Origin: an uncultured bacterium
Lineage (GTDB): Bacteria > Actinomycetota > Coriobacteriia > Coriobacteriales > Eggerthellaceae
Direction: 5' to 3'
NCBI GenBank assembly: GCA_905215325.1
Contig: CAJMPP010000040.1
Span: 1-13,414, forward strand
DNA: 13,414 nt
Shown: in pieces, positions 1 through 6,421 of the stretch
How positions within the stretch are numbered: position 1 is the stretch's first letter
How the letters are laid out: the number at the start of each line of letters is the position of its first letter
Position numbers and translations under genes: made by a program
The notes under the pieces: generated by a model
Seen by the model: the letters and a program-made list of their open reading frames with translations, nothing else
Told to the model about the DNA's origin: nothing
Database searches by the model: none

Positions 1-1
1 C

Positions 2-487
2 ACCGAGAACATGTTCCTGCTCGATGCCGAGCCGCACATCCCTAATCCCGCCGACATCCTCGCCTCCAAGCGCTTCGCCGCGCTGGCCCATAAGCTTGAG
101 CAGATGTTCGATTACGTCATCTTCGATACGCCGCCCGTCGGCATGTTCGTCGATGCCGCCGTGGTCTCCACCATCGTCGACGCCGCCGTGCTGGTGGTGC
201 GCGAGAACTTCACGAAGCGCCAGGCCGTGCTGCAGGCCTACGACCAGTTGAAGAAGGCCGGCGGCAACGTGGTGGGCGTCGTCATGAACTACTGCAACGT
301 TGAGAAGTCCGAGTACTACTACGCTTACTACAACCAGCAGGGCAAGCGCGAGAAGGGCTCCTCTTCCGCGGTGAAGGTCGATTCCCGCAACCTCGGTCCC
401 AACGTCCCGCGCGGCGGCGGTAAGCATGGCGGTGCCGCGAACCCCGCTAACTACGGACGTCAGAACAACGGTGCTCGCAGAGGGTAG
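2..487 (+). CDS. CpsD/CapB-family tyrosine-protein kinase, C-terminal part
   Basis: The gene enters the window already open in frame 2, so its N-terminus, including the Walker A motif, lies upstream. The visible 161 residues match the C-terminal half of bacterial tyrosine kinases of the CpsD/CapB/Wzc type. They include a PNPADILASKRF segment, then FDYVIFDTPPVGMFVDA, the Walker B/A'-like region with the D-T-P-P signature, and then a long hydrophobic strand (AAVLVVRENFTKRQAV). The tail carries a tyrosine cluster (codons 314-322 and 326-331, reading YYYAYY) followed by a Gly/Asn/Arg-rich end. In this family such clusters are the autophosphorylation sites that control polysaccharide chain length and export. 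The stop codon is 5 nt before the phosphatase gene, so the two are co-transcribed. An ATG at position 11 is internal and not the real start. Confidence 0.88.
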   Translation, partial: TENMFLLDAEPHIPNPADILASKRFAALAHKLEQMFDYVIFDTPPVGMFVDAAVVSTIVDAAVLVVRENFTKRQAVLQAYDQLKKAGGNVVGVVMNYCNVEKSEYYYAYYNQQGKREKGSSSAVKVDSRNLGPNVPRGGGKHGGAANPANYGRQNNGARRG

Positions 488-492
488 TCGAC

Positions 493-1137
493 GTGCTTGA
501 CCTGCATTGCCATATCCTTCCCGGCGTTGACGACGGGGCAAGCTGCCTCGGCGAGAGCGTGCGCATGATCCATGCCGCGTACAAGGCCGGCATCACCGAG
601 ATCGTGTGCACGCCGCATTGCCGCGACCCGTACTTCGATTTCGATGCCATGTGGGATGCGTTCAACCAGCTGGCCCCGCGTTCGCCCATCCCCATGCGCA
701 TGGGCTTCGAGGTGAATATCCGCAAGCTGCGCGAGCTGGGAATGGACTGGGCGCCCTACCTGTGCTTCCAGGATTCCAAGACGCTGCTGCTCGAGCTTTC
801 CACGCACGCCACCAAACGCGATTTCGAGGAATACGAACGTGAGATCTACGAGCTGCAGGGCATGGGGCTCGACGTGATCATCGCCCATCCCGAGCGCTAC
901 AAGGCCATCCAGGAGGATACCTCCATTGCGGAGCGCCTGGTCAGCTGCGGGTGCGTGTTGCAGGCATCGTCCGACTTCATCCGCGGCGGGCGTATGGGCA
1001 AGGAGCGCAAACCTGCCCAGCGTTTGTTCGAAGCCGGTTTGTACACCTACATCGCTAGCGATGCCCACTGCGTCGAACACTACGAAGCGTTTTCCGAAGC
1101 GGTGTATAAATTCGGGCATATGTTGCGAACGGAATAG
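493..1137 (+). CDS. CpsB/CapC-family PHP-type tyrosine-protein phosphatase
   Basis: A 214-residue protein with the full set of PHP-domain metal ligands of the CpsB/CapC/YwqE family: LDLHCHILPGVDDGA (H5, H7), TPHCRDPYF (H42), LLLELSTHA (E101), IIAHPERY (H132, with R135) and IASDAHC (D190, H192). The family are manganese-dependent phosphatases that dephosphorylate the tyrosine cluster of the partner CpsD kinase, and the length is close to the family's usual size. The GTG start at 493 is chosen because the conserved N-terminal LHCH motif begins within a few residues and an AGAGGG ribosome site ends just before the kinase stop codon. The gene is tightly coupled to the kinase upstream and followed by a strong terminator, so it ends the exopolysaccharide transcription unit. 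Confidence 0.93.
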   Translation: MLDLHCHILPGVDDGASCLGESVRMIHAAYKAGITEIVCTPHCRDPYFDFDAMWDAFNQLAPRSPIPMRMGFEVNIRKLRELGMDWAPYLCFQDSKTLLLELSTHATKRDFEEYEREIYELQGMGLDVIIAHPERYKAIQEDTSIAERLVSCGCVLQASSDFIRGGRMGKERKPAQRLFEAGLYTYIASDAHCVEHYEAFSEAVYKFGHMLRTE

Positions 1138-1171
1138 CCGACGAAGGAATAGAATAGTCCACAGGTATTTC

Positions 1172-1204
1172 GGCCTGCCCTCCCAACGGAGGGCAGGCCT
1201 TTTT
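1172..1204 (+). terminator. Rho-independent terminator after the phosphatase gene
   Basis: A perfect 12-bp GC-rich stem (1172-1183 pairing with 1188-1199) closes a CAAC tetraloop and is followed directly by five T residues (1200-1204). It separates the polysaccharide genes from the aldo/keto reductase. It ends only 4 nt before the ribosome site of the next gene, so a promoter for that gene must lie upstream of or within the hairpin, or some transcription reads through. I saw no clear promoter in the short gap. Confidence 0.93.
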
Positions 1205-1208
1205 CGAC

Positions 1209-1214
1209 AGGGGG
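1209..1214 (+). promoter_or_regulatory. Ribosome binding site that decides the start of the aldo/keto reductase
   Basis: The purine run AGGGGG touches an ATG at 1215 directly, which leaves no spacing for initiation there. The in-frame ATG at 1221 is 6 nt downstream, a normal distance, and gives the family-typical N-terminus MRTITLGSTG. The gene is therefore started at 1221. Confidence 0.6.
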
Positions 1215-1220
1215 ATGAGC

Positions 1221-2264
1221 ATGCGCACCATTACGTTGGGGTCTACCGGTATCGTCACGCCGCAGAATGCGTTCGGGGCGCTGCCGATTCAACGCATCTC
1301 CGAACAGGACGCCGTGGCGCTGCTTCGCCGCGCGTTCGAGGGCGGCATGACGTTCTTCGACACGGCGCGCGCGTATTCCAACAGCGAGGAGCGCGTTGGC
1401 CTTGCATTCGAGGGCATGCGCGGTAAGGTCGCCATCGCCACTAAAACCCAGGCCCGCACGCCCGAGGCGTTTTGGGAAGATCTGGAAACGTCGCTGCGCC
1501 TTTTGCGCACCGACCATGTTGACCTATACCAGTTCCACTGCGTCGACCAGTGCTACAAGCCAGGCGACGGCACCGGCATGTATGAGTGCATGCTCATGGC
1601 CAAGGAGCAGGGCAAGATTGCCCACATCGGCGTGACGGCGCACAAGCTCGAGGTTGCCTTCGAGTGCGTGGAAAGCGGCCTGTACGAAACGCTGCAGTAC
1701 CCGCTCAGCTATCTTGCCTCCGACCGCGAGCTTGAGCTGGTTGCCCTGTGCGAGCAGCGCAACGTCGGCTTTATCGCCATGAAAGGCCTGGCCGGCGGCC
1801 TGCTCACTAACGCCCGCGCCTGCATGGCGTTCATGACCCAGTTCCCGGGCGTGCTGCCCATCTGGGGCGTGCAGCGCGAGGAAGAGCTCGATGAGTGGCT
1901 TGCGTTCATGACCGAAACGCCGCAGCTTGACGAAGGGACGCGCGCGTTCATCGCCTCCGAGCGCGCCGAGCTTGCCGGCGATTTCTGCCGCGGTTGCGGC
2001 TACTGCATGTCGTGCCCGCAGGAGATCGTCATCAACCAGTGCGCCCGTATGTCGCTCATGATCCGCCGCGCGCCGTCGAAGGGGTGGCTTGGCGAAGAGT
2101 GGCAGCAGCGCATGAACGCCATCGAGGACTGCACCGAGTGCTACGCCTGCATCGCCCGCTGCCCTTACGAGCTGGATATTCCCCAGCTTCTGAAGAAGAA
2201 CCTGGCCGACTACCGTGCCGTTCTGGCTGGCAACGTGGATGTGAGGGGCACAGGGGAGGAATAG
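1221..2264 (+). CDS. Aldo/keto reductase with C-terminal [4Fe-4S] ferredoxin-type cysteines
   Basis: A 347-residue protein. Residues 1-250 form an aldo/keto reductase barrel with the classic catalytic tetrad visible as D47 (FFDTARAY), Y52, K75 (IATKTQ) and H106 (LYQFHCVD). The C-terminal 90 residues carry two cysteine groups. The first is C256-x2-C259-x2-C262-x2-C265 with a further C274. The second is C304-x2-C307-x2-C310-x3-C314-P, a ferredoxin-like signature. This architecture defines a family of NAD(P)H- and Fe-S-dependent oxidoreductases common in anaerobes; their substrates are mostly unknown. It is probably a cytoplasmic enzyme, as no signal peptide is seen. It stands alone between two terminators, so its neighbours do not help with the substrate. 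Confidence 0.9.
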   Translation: MRTITLGSTGIVTPQNAFGALPIQRISEQDAVALLRRAFEGGMTFFDTARAYSNSEERVGLAFEGMRGKVAIATKTQARTPEAFWEDLETSLRLLRTDHVDLYQFHCVDQCYKPGDGTGMYECMLMAKEQGKIAHIGVTAHKLEVAFECVESGLYETLQYPLSYLASDRELELVALCEQRNVGFIAMKGLAGGLLTNARACMAFMTQFPGVLPIWGVQREEELDEWLAFMTETPQLDEGTRAFIASERAELAGDFCRGCGYCMSCPQEIVINQCARMSLMIRRAPSKGWLGEEWQQRMNAIEDCTECYACIARCPYELDIPQLLKKNLADYRAVLAGNVDVRGTGEE

Positions 2265-2340
2265 CCTCAGGACAAGCTCGCCGCAACATGTCATCCCTGG
2301 TAATTTGGCTTCTTATGTGGTTACATAATCGCTAGCAAGC

Positions 2341-2373
2341 GAAGCGGGCGCGCCCCTTTGGCGCGCCCGCTTT
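2341..2373 (+). terminator. Rho-independent terminator after the aldo/keto reductase
   Basis: A perfect 11-bp GC stem (2344-2354 pairing with 2360-2370) extends by two A-T pairs and a possible G-T pair into a short T run (2371-2373), with loop CCTTT. It lies 76 nt past the reductase stop and about 30 nt before the next start codon. The T tract is short but the stem is very stable. Confidence 0.8.
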
Positions 2374-2402
2374 CACGTTCGGCGGGCTGAATAGGGGTTC
2401 AC

Positions 2403-3257
2403 ATGGAAGCTTGGCTGCAGGGGATCTTCGCCGACACGCCGGTGCTCACGGTGCCGTGGAGCATCGACTATTTCAGCGTTATCGCCGGCGTGCTCACCGG
2501 TGCGCTGTTCGCGTGCGACCGCAAGCTCGACATCATCGGCACGGTGGTGTGCGGGTTGATCACGGGCTACGGCGGCGGCGTGCTGCGCGACACGCTCATG
2601 CAGGGCACGGGCGTGTACTTCACCTCGCATCCCGACCTTATCATCACCTGTATTCTCATCTGCGCGTTCGTGTTCTACTTCCGCGGCATATTCAAGCATC
2701 TCGAGGCAACGGTATTCCTGGCCGATGCCCTGTCGGTCGGTCTGTTCGCGCTGGCCGGCGCTTCGAAGGCGGTTGCTTTCGAGCAGGGTATGGTGCTATC
2801 GGTCATCATGGGCGGCATCACGGCGGTCGGCGGCGGCGCCATCCGCGACATCTGCGTCGGCGAGGTGCCCGGCGTGTTCCAGCGCAGCAACTATTATGCC
2901 GTAGCGGGCCTCGGTGGCGCGGCGGTGTACGTGGTGCTTGCGCGCTTCGGGTGCCCCTTGGCGCTCGCGGGCATAGCATGCGTGTTCGTCGTGGTGGCGC
3001 TGCGTTATTGGAGCGTGTACTTCGATTGGCGCACAACCTCCGAGGCCGACCTGACGCCGCGCATTGCCCGCGGCCTGCATCGCGCGGGCGAAGTGCTGTC
3101 AGGGGTCTTCCTGCACGGTGGTGATTCCGAGCGGCATCAGCGGCACGCCGGCGCGCGCATCGCGCGCGGTGCGAACCGTGATGACGAAGCGTGCGGGGGC
3201 GCATCGGGCTCCGGCGGCGATGCCGCGAACAGCGACTGGCCCGCCAACATGCGCTAG
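2403..3257 (+). CDS. UPF0126/TRIC-type membrane protein with an extended C-terminal tail
   Basis: A 284-residue integral membrane protein. About residues 15-190 contain the two tandem UPF0126 (TRIC-like, YicG-type) repeats. The first has DRKLDIIGTVVCGLITGYGGGVLRDTL and the second has GLFALAGASKAVAF followed by GGITAVGGGAIRDICVGEVPGVF. The twin GGG-x(2)-RD motifs and seven or so hydrophobic helices are typical. Characterised members have been proposed as glycine transporters or cation channels, so the exact cargo here is open. The conserved core ends near residue 210 (YFDWRTT), where family members usually stop. The last 70 or so residues are a hydrophilic Gly/Ala/Arg/Asp-rich tail that could be a real disordered extension or the result of a lost stop. 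The ATG at 2403 follows a GGGG ribosome site. No clear terminator follows. Confidence 0.85.
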   Translation: MEAWLQGIFADTPVLTVPWSIDYFSVIAGVLTGALFACDRKLDIIGTVVCGLITGYGGGVLRDTLMQGTGVYFTSHPDLIITCILICAFVFYFRGIFKHLEATVFLADALSVGLFALAGASKAVAFEQGMVLSVIMGGITAVGGGAIRDICVGEVPGVFQRSNYYAVAGLGGAAVYVVLARFGCPLALAGIACVFVVVALRYWSVYFDWRTTSEADLTPRIARGLHRAGEVLSGVFLHGGDSERHQRHAGARIARGANRDDEACGGASGSGGDAANSDWPANMR

Positions 3258-3556
3258 CCAGGGTGGATTCGTCGTTGTGTTTATGACGGCAAGGTAGAAC
3301 GTTAGCTTCAGACGTTGATCCACCGGCGTGTTGCGCCGATTCCCAACATGAACAATGCTCTTTTGCGAAACGGAGACAAGCGCATATCGGATAGTGCGCT
3401 CGTCGGGCTCTGGTTGCCAAGCGATGGCCCGTTGCCGCACATTGAGCGCATCATCGATCGCTTCTTCCTGTGGTGGGCGGCTTCTGCGGGTCATGCTATA
3501 TTGTCCTATGACTATCGAAACCGTAAGTTGGATGCGCTTGCTGGAGGGAGACGCCG
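3258..3556. other. Intergenic region with the NrfD-GntR-slipin promoter
   Basis: A gap of 299 bases with no gene I can support. Its right end holds an extended -10 promoter and an operator-like sequence (3494-3514) for the downstream unit. The left part shows no convincing terminator for the UPF0126 gene. A short open frame from ATG 3348 runs through the promoter and into the next gene; its codon bias is unlike that of the neighbours, so I did not call it. Confidence 0.7.
3494..3514 (+). promoter_or_regulatory. Extended -10 promoter overlapped by an operator-like site
   Basis: TGCTATATT (3494-3502) is an extended -10 element (TG-n-TATATT). No good -35 is visible 17 bp upstream, which is common for extended -10 promoters. 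Transcription would start near 3509, giving a leader of about 48 nt before the NrfD-like start. The word TTGTCCTATGACTA (3501-3514) overlaps the end of the -10 and the expected start point. Its first 12 bases recur exactly at 6240-6251 in the molybdoenzyme promoter. A protein bound here would block initiation, so it is a candidate operator for the GntR regulator encoded downstream (autoregulation, inferred). Confidence 0.65.
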
Positions 3557-4513
3557 ATGCTGGGCGAGATGCCTGTCTGGTATTTGTTTCTTGGCGGAAG
3601 CGGCGCCGGCTTGCTGCTGGTCACCGGCGTGACGATGCTGTTCGTGCCGTCTTGGGACCGCATGGTCTCGCATGGCATAGCAGGCGACCTCTATGGCGTT
3701 GGCGGCGTATACGGGTGTTTGGCGCGTTCGTTCGTCCCTGCCTGTGCCACCGCTGCCGTGCTCCTTGTCGTGGGCATCTCATGCCTTGCCCTCGATCTAG
3801 GTGCAACCGATCGTGCCGTGCTATTGTTCTTCAGCCCGCGGCTTACGTTCATCTCGGCAGGCGCGTGGCTGCTTTCCGCTGCCGTGTTGGTCGATGTCGC
3901 GCTTTTGGCGGCATGGGCGAGTGAGCCGAGCCGACGGCGCAGGCATGGGCGCGTTTTGCCCATTGCGGCGGTATTGCTAGGCTTTGCGGTTGCGGCGTAC
4001 ACGGGTTTGCTCCTGCAATCGCTTTCAGCTGTACCGCTTTGGGAAACGCCGTTGCTGCCATGCCTGTTCGTGCTGTCATCGCTTTCGTGCGGTGTGGCGC
4101 TTATGGTCGTGGTGGTGAAGCTATCGGGCGTAGCAGATCGGTTCGAGGCGGTTGTGCGCCGATGGGAGAGCATCGACGTCGTGGTGCTGCTCGCGGAGGC
4201 GGCTTGCGCAGCGGGTTTTCTGGTCGTGCAGATCGCACGTGCGAGGTCGGGCGACTCGGGCACGCTGTTGGCGCTGGGGGCATCGCTTCAAACGCTGCTT
4301 GCCGGTGCGGACGCATGGGCGTTCTGGGGCGTGTTCGGCTGCGTGGGCCTTGCCGCCCCGTTGGCCATGGCACTTGCCAGCATCCGCTTCAAGCCCTCGC
4401 CCCTTGTCCCGTTCGCCCAGGTCGCTTGCGCGCTTGCGGGCGCGTTCGCCATGCGATGGAGCATCACGGCTGCCGGGGTGCACCCTATTTTGCAATCTGC
4501 AGGTTTGTCATAA
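3557..4513 (+). CDS. NrfD/PsrC-like membrane anchor protein, orphan
   Basis: A 318-residue protein with about eight transmembrane helices (near residues 9-30, 58-80, 97-120, 133-152, 166-188, 206-227, 252-276 and 284-302). NrfD-family signatures are visible: PVWYLFLGGSGAGLLL at the N-terminus, AAYTGLLLQSL followed by PLWETPLLPCLF in the middle, and FAMRWSITAAG near the end. The family anchors molybdoenzyme or multihaem complexes in the membrane and exchanges electrons with the quinone pool. It is unusual that no iron-sulfur or catalytic subunit sits beside it; its neighbours are a GntR regulator and a slipin. The start at 3557 has a good GGAGGGAG site 6 nt upstream, and the frame has a stop at 3524. 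It may instead be a stand-alone membrane sensor or an alternative anchor for the oxidoreductase encoded 2.9 kb downstream. Confidence 0.85.
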   Translation: MLGEMPVWYLFLGGSGAGLLLVTGVTMLFVPSWDRMVSHGIAGDLYGVGGVYGCLARSFVPACATAAVLLVVGISCLALDLGATDRAVLLFFSPRLTFISAGAWLLSAAVLVDVALLAAWASEPSRRRRHGRVLPIAAVLLGFAVAAYTGLLLQSLSAVPLWETPLLPCLFVLSSLSCGVALMVVVVKLSGVADRFEAVVRRWESIDVVVLLAEAACAAGFLVVQIARARSGDSGTLLALGASLQTLLAGADAWAFWGVFGCVGLAAPLAMALASIRFKPSPLVPFAQVACALAGAFAMRWSITAAGVHPILQSAGLS

Positions 4514-4525
4514 AGGAAGGTTGCC

Positions 4526-5017
4526 ATGCGGCAGAAACAGCAAGACGCTTTTCCCTTCGTCGTCGACGAGTCAAGCGACGTGCCCCTGTGGGTGCAGCTG
4601 CGTCAGCGTATCATGCATCTGATAAGCACGGGATATTTCAAGCCCGGGGACAAGCTGCCCACCGTCCGCGGCTTGGCACAGGAGGTGTCGATCAACTACA
4701 ACACGGTCAACAAAGCGTATCTGAGCCTGGTGTCCGACGGCATTTTGGAGTCGGCTCGCGGCCGCGGCGTGTTCGTGCGCGATGTCGTTGCCGAAGAAGG
4801 CGCCGAACACGCGCAGGAGGTCGAGGGCATTTTGGACGATTGCATTTCCGCTTGCCGTGACCTGGGGCTTTCGCTGGAGGATATCCAACAGCACATGACC
4901 CGGCGCATCCTTCAGCTGCAGAAGGCGCAGGCAGGCGGCGAAAGCTGCGGCGAGGGCGCGCGTATCGTGCGCGTGGACGTGCATCAAGGCGTCGCAAACG
5001 CGCAAACCGGAGCGTAA
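4526..5017 (+). CDS. GntR-family transcriptional regulator, YtrA-type
   Basis: A 163-residue protein. Residues 17-87 are a GntR winged helix-turn-helix with the subfamily signatures VPLWVQLRQRI, GYFKPGDKLPTVRGLAQE, NYNTVNKAYLSL and GILESARGRGVFV. The short C-terminal part (about 98-135) looks like the small helical dimerisation region of YtrA-type members rather than a large ligand-binding domain. It is somewhat longer than typical YtrA proteins (around 130 residues) because of a Gly-rich, Cys-containing tail. It starts 12 nt after the NrfD-like gene with an AAAGGAAGG ribosome site. YtrA-type regulators usually repress their own operon and related membrane-protein operons. The shared operator-like sequences at 3501-3514 and 6217-6256 make this protein the natural candidate to bind both (inference). 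Confidence 0.92.
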   Translation: MRQKQQDAFPFVVDESSDVPLWVQLRQRIMHLISTGYFKPGDKLPTVRGLAQEVSINYNTVNKAYLSLVSDGILESARGRGVFVRDVVAEEGAEHAQEVEGILDDCISACRDLGLSLEDIQQHMTRRILQLQKAQAGGESCGEGARIVRVDVHQGVANAQTGA

Positions 5018-5027
5018 AGGGGGAGCC

Positions 5028-6035
5028 ATGGCTTTTTCAGCATCGAGACAAAAGGGCGATTCTCGTCACCGTCGATGGGAGGACGCGGATGAGCGGCGTT
5101 CGCTAGACCGTTTCGCCGTGGTTCCGCAGGCGCATACCGAAGTGATAGGCGAGGTGGCCTCGAGCACCGGCGTGCTCCTGTTCTCCTGCGCGGTGTTCGC
5201 AGTCGTGTTCTGCGTCGTTGCGGGCATATGGTTCGCCGTAAGCGGCCGCATCGGGGCAATTGCGTTGGTCGCCGCTGCGCTTGCATCGGTTCTCGCGTGC
5301 ATGTCCGTGCACATCGCGCAGCAATGGGAAAGAGTGGTGGTGTTGCGCTTCGGAAAGCTGAACCGTGTCTCGGGGCCGGGCTTGTTCTGGACGATTCCCG
5401 TGATCGAGCAGAACACCATGCGCGTCGATGGGCGCACGCGCGTGACCGCATTCGGCGCTGAGGAGACCTTGACCAGCGATTTGGTGCCGCTGAACGTGAA
5501 TGCCGTCCTGTTCTGGATGGTCTACGATGCCGAGGCGGCTTGCATGGAGGTCGGCGACTTCACCCGTGCGGTGGAGCTGTCGGCTCAAACGGCGTTGCGC
5601 GATGCTATAGGCCGCGGCACGGCTGCGGAAGTGGCCATCCGCCGTCAGCAATTGGATCGCGAGCTGAAGGCCGCGCTCGAGGAGAAGTGCTCGCAGTGGG
5701 GCGTTGCCGTGTTGTCCGTCGAGATCCGCGACATCCTGCTGCCGAAAGAGCTGCAGGACACCATGTCGCTTGAGGCGCAGGCCGAGCAGCGAAAGAAGGC
5801 GCGCATCATCCTTGCGGAGGCCGAACAGGATATTTGCGACATGATGACCGACATGGGCCAGGCGTATGCTGGAAACGACGCCGCGTTGCGCCTGCGCGCC
5901 ATGCACTTGCTCTATGAGAGCGTTCGCGAAACGGGCGGCACCGTGGTGGTGCCTTCGAGCTTCAGCGAAGGGTTCGGGGATGTGCTGGGCGATTCGGCGA
6001 AAGAAGCATTGCGCGGGAAGGGTGCGGGGCTGTAG
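5028..6035 (+). CDS. Slipin/stomatin-like SPFH (band 7) membrane protein
   Basis: A 335-residue protein. A charged cytoplasmic N-terminus is followed by two close hydrophobic segments (about residues 47-71 and 74-94), then an SPFH domain (about 96-265). The domain shows ERVVVLRFGKLNRVSGPGLFWTIP and the slipin hallmark IRDILLPKELQDTMSLEAQAEQRKKARIILAEAE, and is followed by a helical oligomerisation region. Slipins form ring or cage assemblies on membranes and are often linked to membrane stress or to NfeD-type proteases; no protease gene is present here. The gene starts 10 nt after the GntR stop with an AAAGGGGGAG site, so it is the last gene of the NrfD-GntR-slipin unit. The pairing with a YtrA-type repressor suggests it is made only on demand. 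Confidence 0.93.
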   Translation: MAFSASRQKGDSRHRRWEDADERRSLDRFAVVPQAHTEVIGEVASSTGVLLFSCAVFAVVFCVVAGIWFAVSGRIGAIALVAAALASVLACMSVHIAQQWERVVVLRFGKLNRVSGPGLFWTIPVIEQNTMRVDGRTRVTAFGAEETLTSDLVPLNVNAVLFWMVYDAEAACMEVGDFTRAVELSAQTALRDAIGRGTAAEVAIRRQQLDRELKAALEEKCSQWGVAVLSVEIRDILLPKELQDTMSLEAQAEQRKKARIILAEAEQDICDMMTDMGQAYAGNDAALRLRAMHLLYESVRETGGTVVVPSSFSEGFGDVLGDSAKEALRGKGAGL

Positions 6036-6216
6036 TCTGCCGAGGTCGGCGCAGGTCGATGTAACGTGCGACAAGGCGCGGTGCAGGGATTCCCCTGCCG
6101 AGCCCAAGCGATTCGCGATCGGGATGGCCGACAGGGCGCCCCGGTCGTCCAGGTTGCGGGATCGCCATCGAAACCCTTGTTTACAATATTCTCAAAATAG
6201 AATAATAAGACACGAA

Positions 6217-6256
6217 AAATTGTCATAGGATAATCTTGATTGTCCTATGACAATTT
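6217..6256. promoter_or_regulatory. 40-base near-perfect palindrome, candidate GntR operator pair
   Basis: Arms 6217-6235 and 6238-6256 are reverse complements over 18 of 19 positions; the one mismatch (T6231 against G6242) still allows a wobble pair, and the centre is TT. Each arm contains its own inverted repeat of the form TTGTC-N4-GACAA: exact at 6240-6253, and with one change (TTGTCATAGGATAA) at 6220-6233. The right copy shares 13 bases (6239-6251) with the promoter of the NrfD-GntR-slipin unit at 3500-3512. The absence of a T tract argues against a terminator. The position across the promoter argues for binding of one or two regulator dimers. Confidence 0.75.
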
Positions 6257-6264
6257 CATATAGT
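6236..6264 (+). promoter_or_regulatory. Promoter of the molybdoenzyme operon
   Basis: The -35 TTGATT (6236-6241) and -10 TATAGT (6259-6264) are separated by exactly 17 bp, which gives a predicted start near 6271. The spacer is almost filled by the right arm of the palindrome, an arrangement in which a bound regulator would exclude RNA polymerase. The AT-rich stretch upstream (about 6180-6220) could act as an UP-like element. Confidence 0.65.
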
Positions 6265-6283
6265 GCAGGTAACGGAATCTGGC

Positions 6284-6404
6284 CGGTTTCCCATAAGGAG
6301 AGCCGCACCCGCTCCGGGTGCGCAATGGGGGGATGCTGAAACGAGGTCGTGCAACGTCAAGATGATGCGGCGTTTGCGTGATTGCGGCATATCCCGAAAT
6401 CACG
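6284..6404 (+). promoter_or_regulatory. Structured 5' leader of the molybdoenzyme mRNA
   Basis: Three hairpins can be drawn in the leader of about 150 nt. The first pairs 6284-6291 with 6297-6305, with a bulge and loop CATAA. The second is a perfect 7-bp stem, 6304-6310 with 6316-6322, loop GCTCC. The third is a perfect 7-bp stem, 6377-6383 with 6398-6404, just before the ribosome site. The first two overlap by two bases, so they must stack or compete. I do not recognise a known riboswitch class. It may be a stability or translation-control leader rather than a ligand sensor. Confidence 0.35.
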
Positions 6405-6421
6405 AACCATGAGGAGGAGAA

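Larger units (their letters stand above)
6036..6421. other. Intergenic region: palindromic operator, promoter and structured leader of the molybdoenzyme operon
   Basis: A gap of 386 bases with no gene. The left third is GC-rich and holds a small hairpin (6083-6088 with 6093-6098, loop ATTC) without a T tract, so no convincing terminator for the slipin gene is visible. From about 6175 the sequence becomes sharply AT-rich around a 40-base palindrome and promoter. After the expected start near 6271 it returns to GC-rich leader sequence with hairpins, ending in the AGGAGG ribosome site at 6412-6417. Confidence 0.75.

Noticed and set aside
3348..3632. Small + strand open frame (MNNALLRNGDKR...) before the NrfD-like gene
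   Set aside because: It has no good ribosome site, has mixed codon bias, contains the promoter and operator, and overlaps the start of the NrfD-like gene out of frame.
6217..6256. Reading the 40-base palindrome as a terminator of the slipin gene
   Set aside because: The arms are AT-rich, there is no real T tract, and it sits across a well-spaced promoter, so an operator role fits better.
6271..6421. Moco, cobalamin or other known riboswitch in the molybdoenzyme leader
   Set aside because: I compared the hairpins with remembered consensus patterns and found no match to the conserved loops, so only an unclassified structured leader is claimed.
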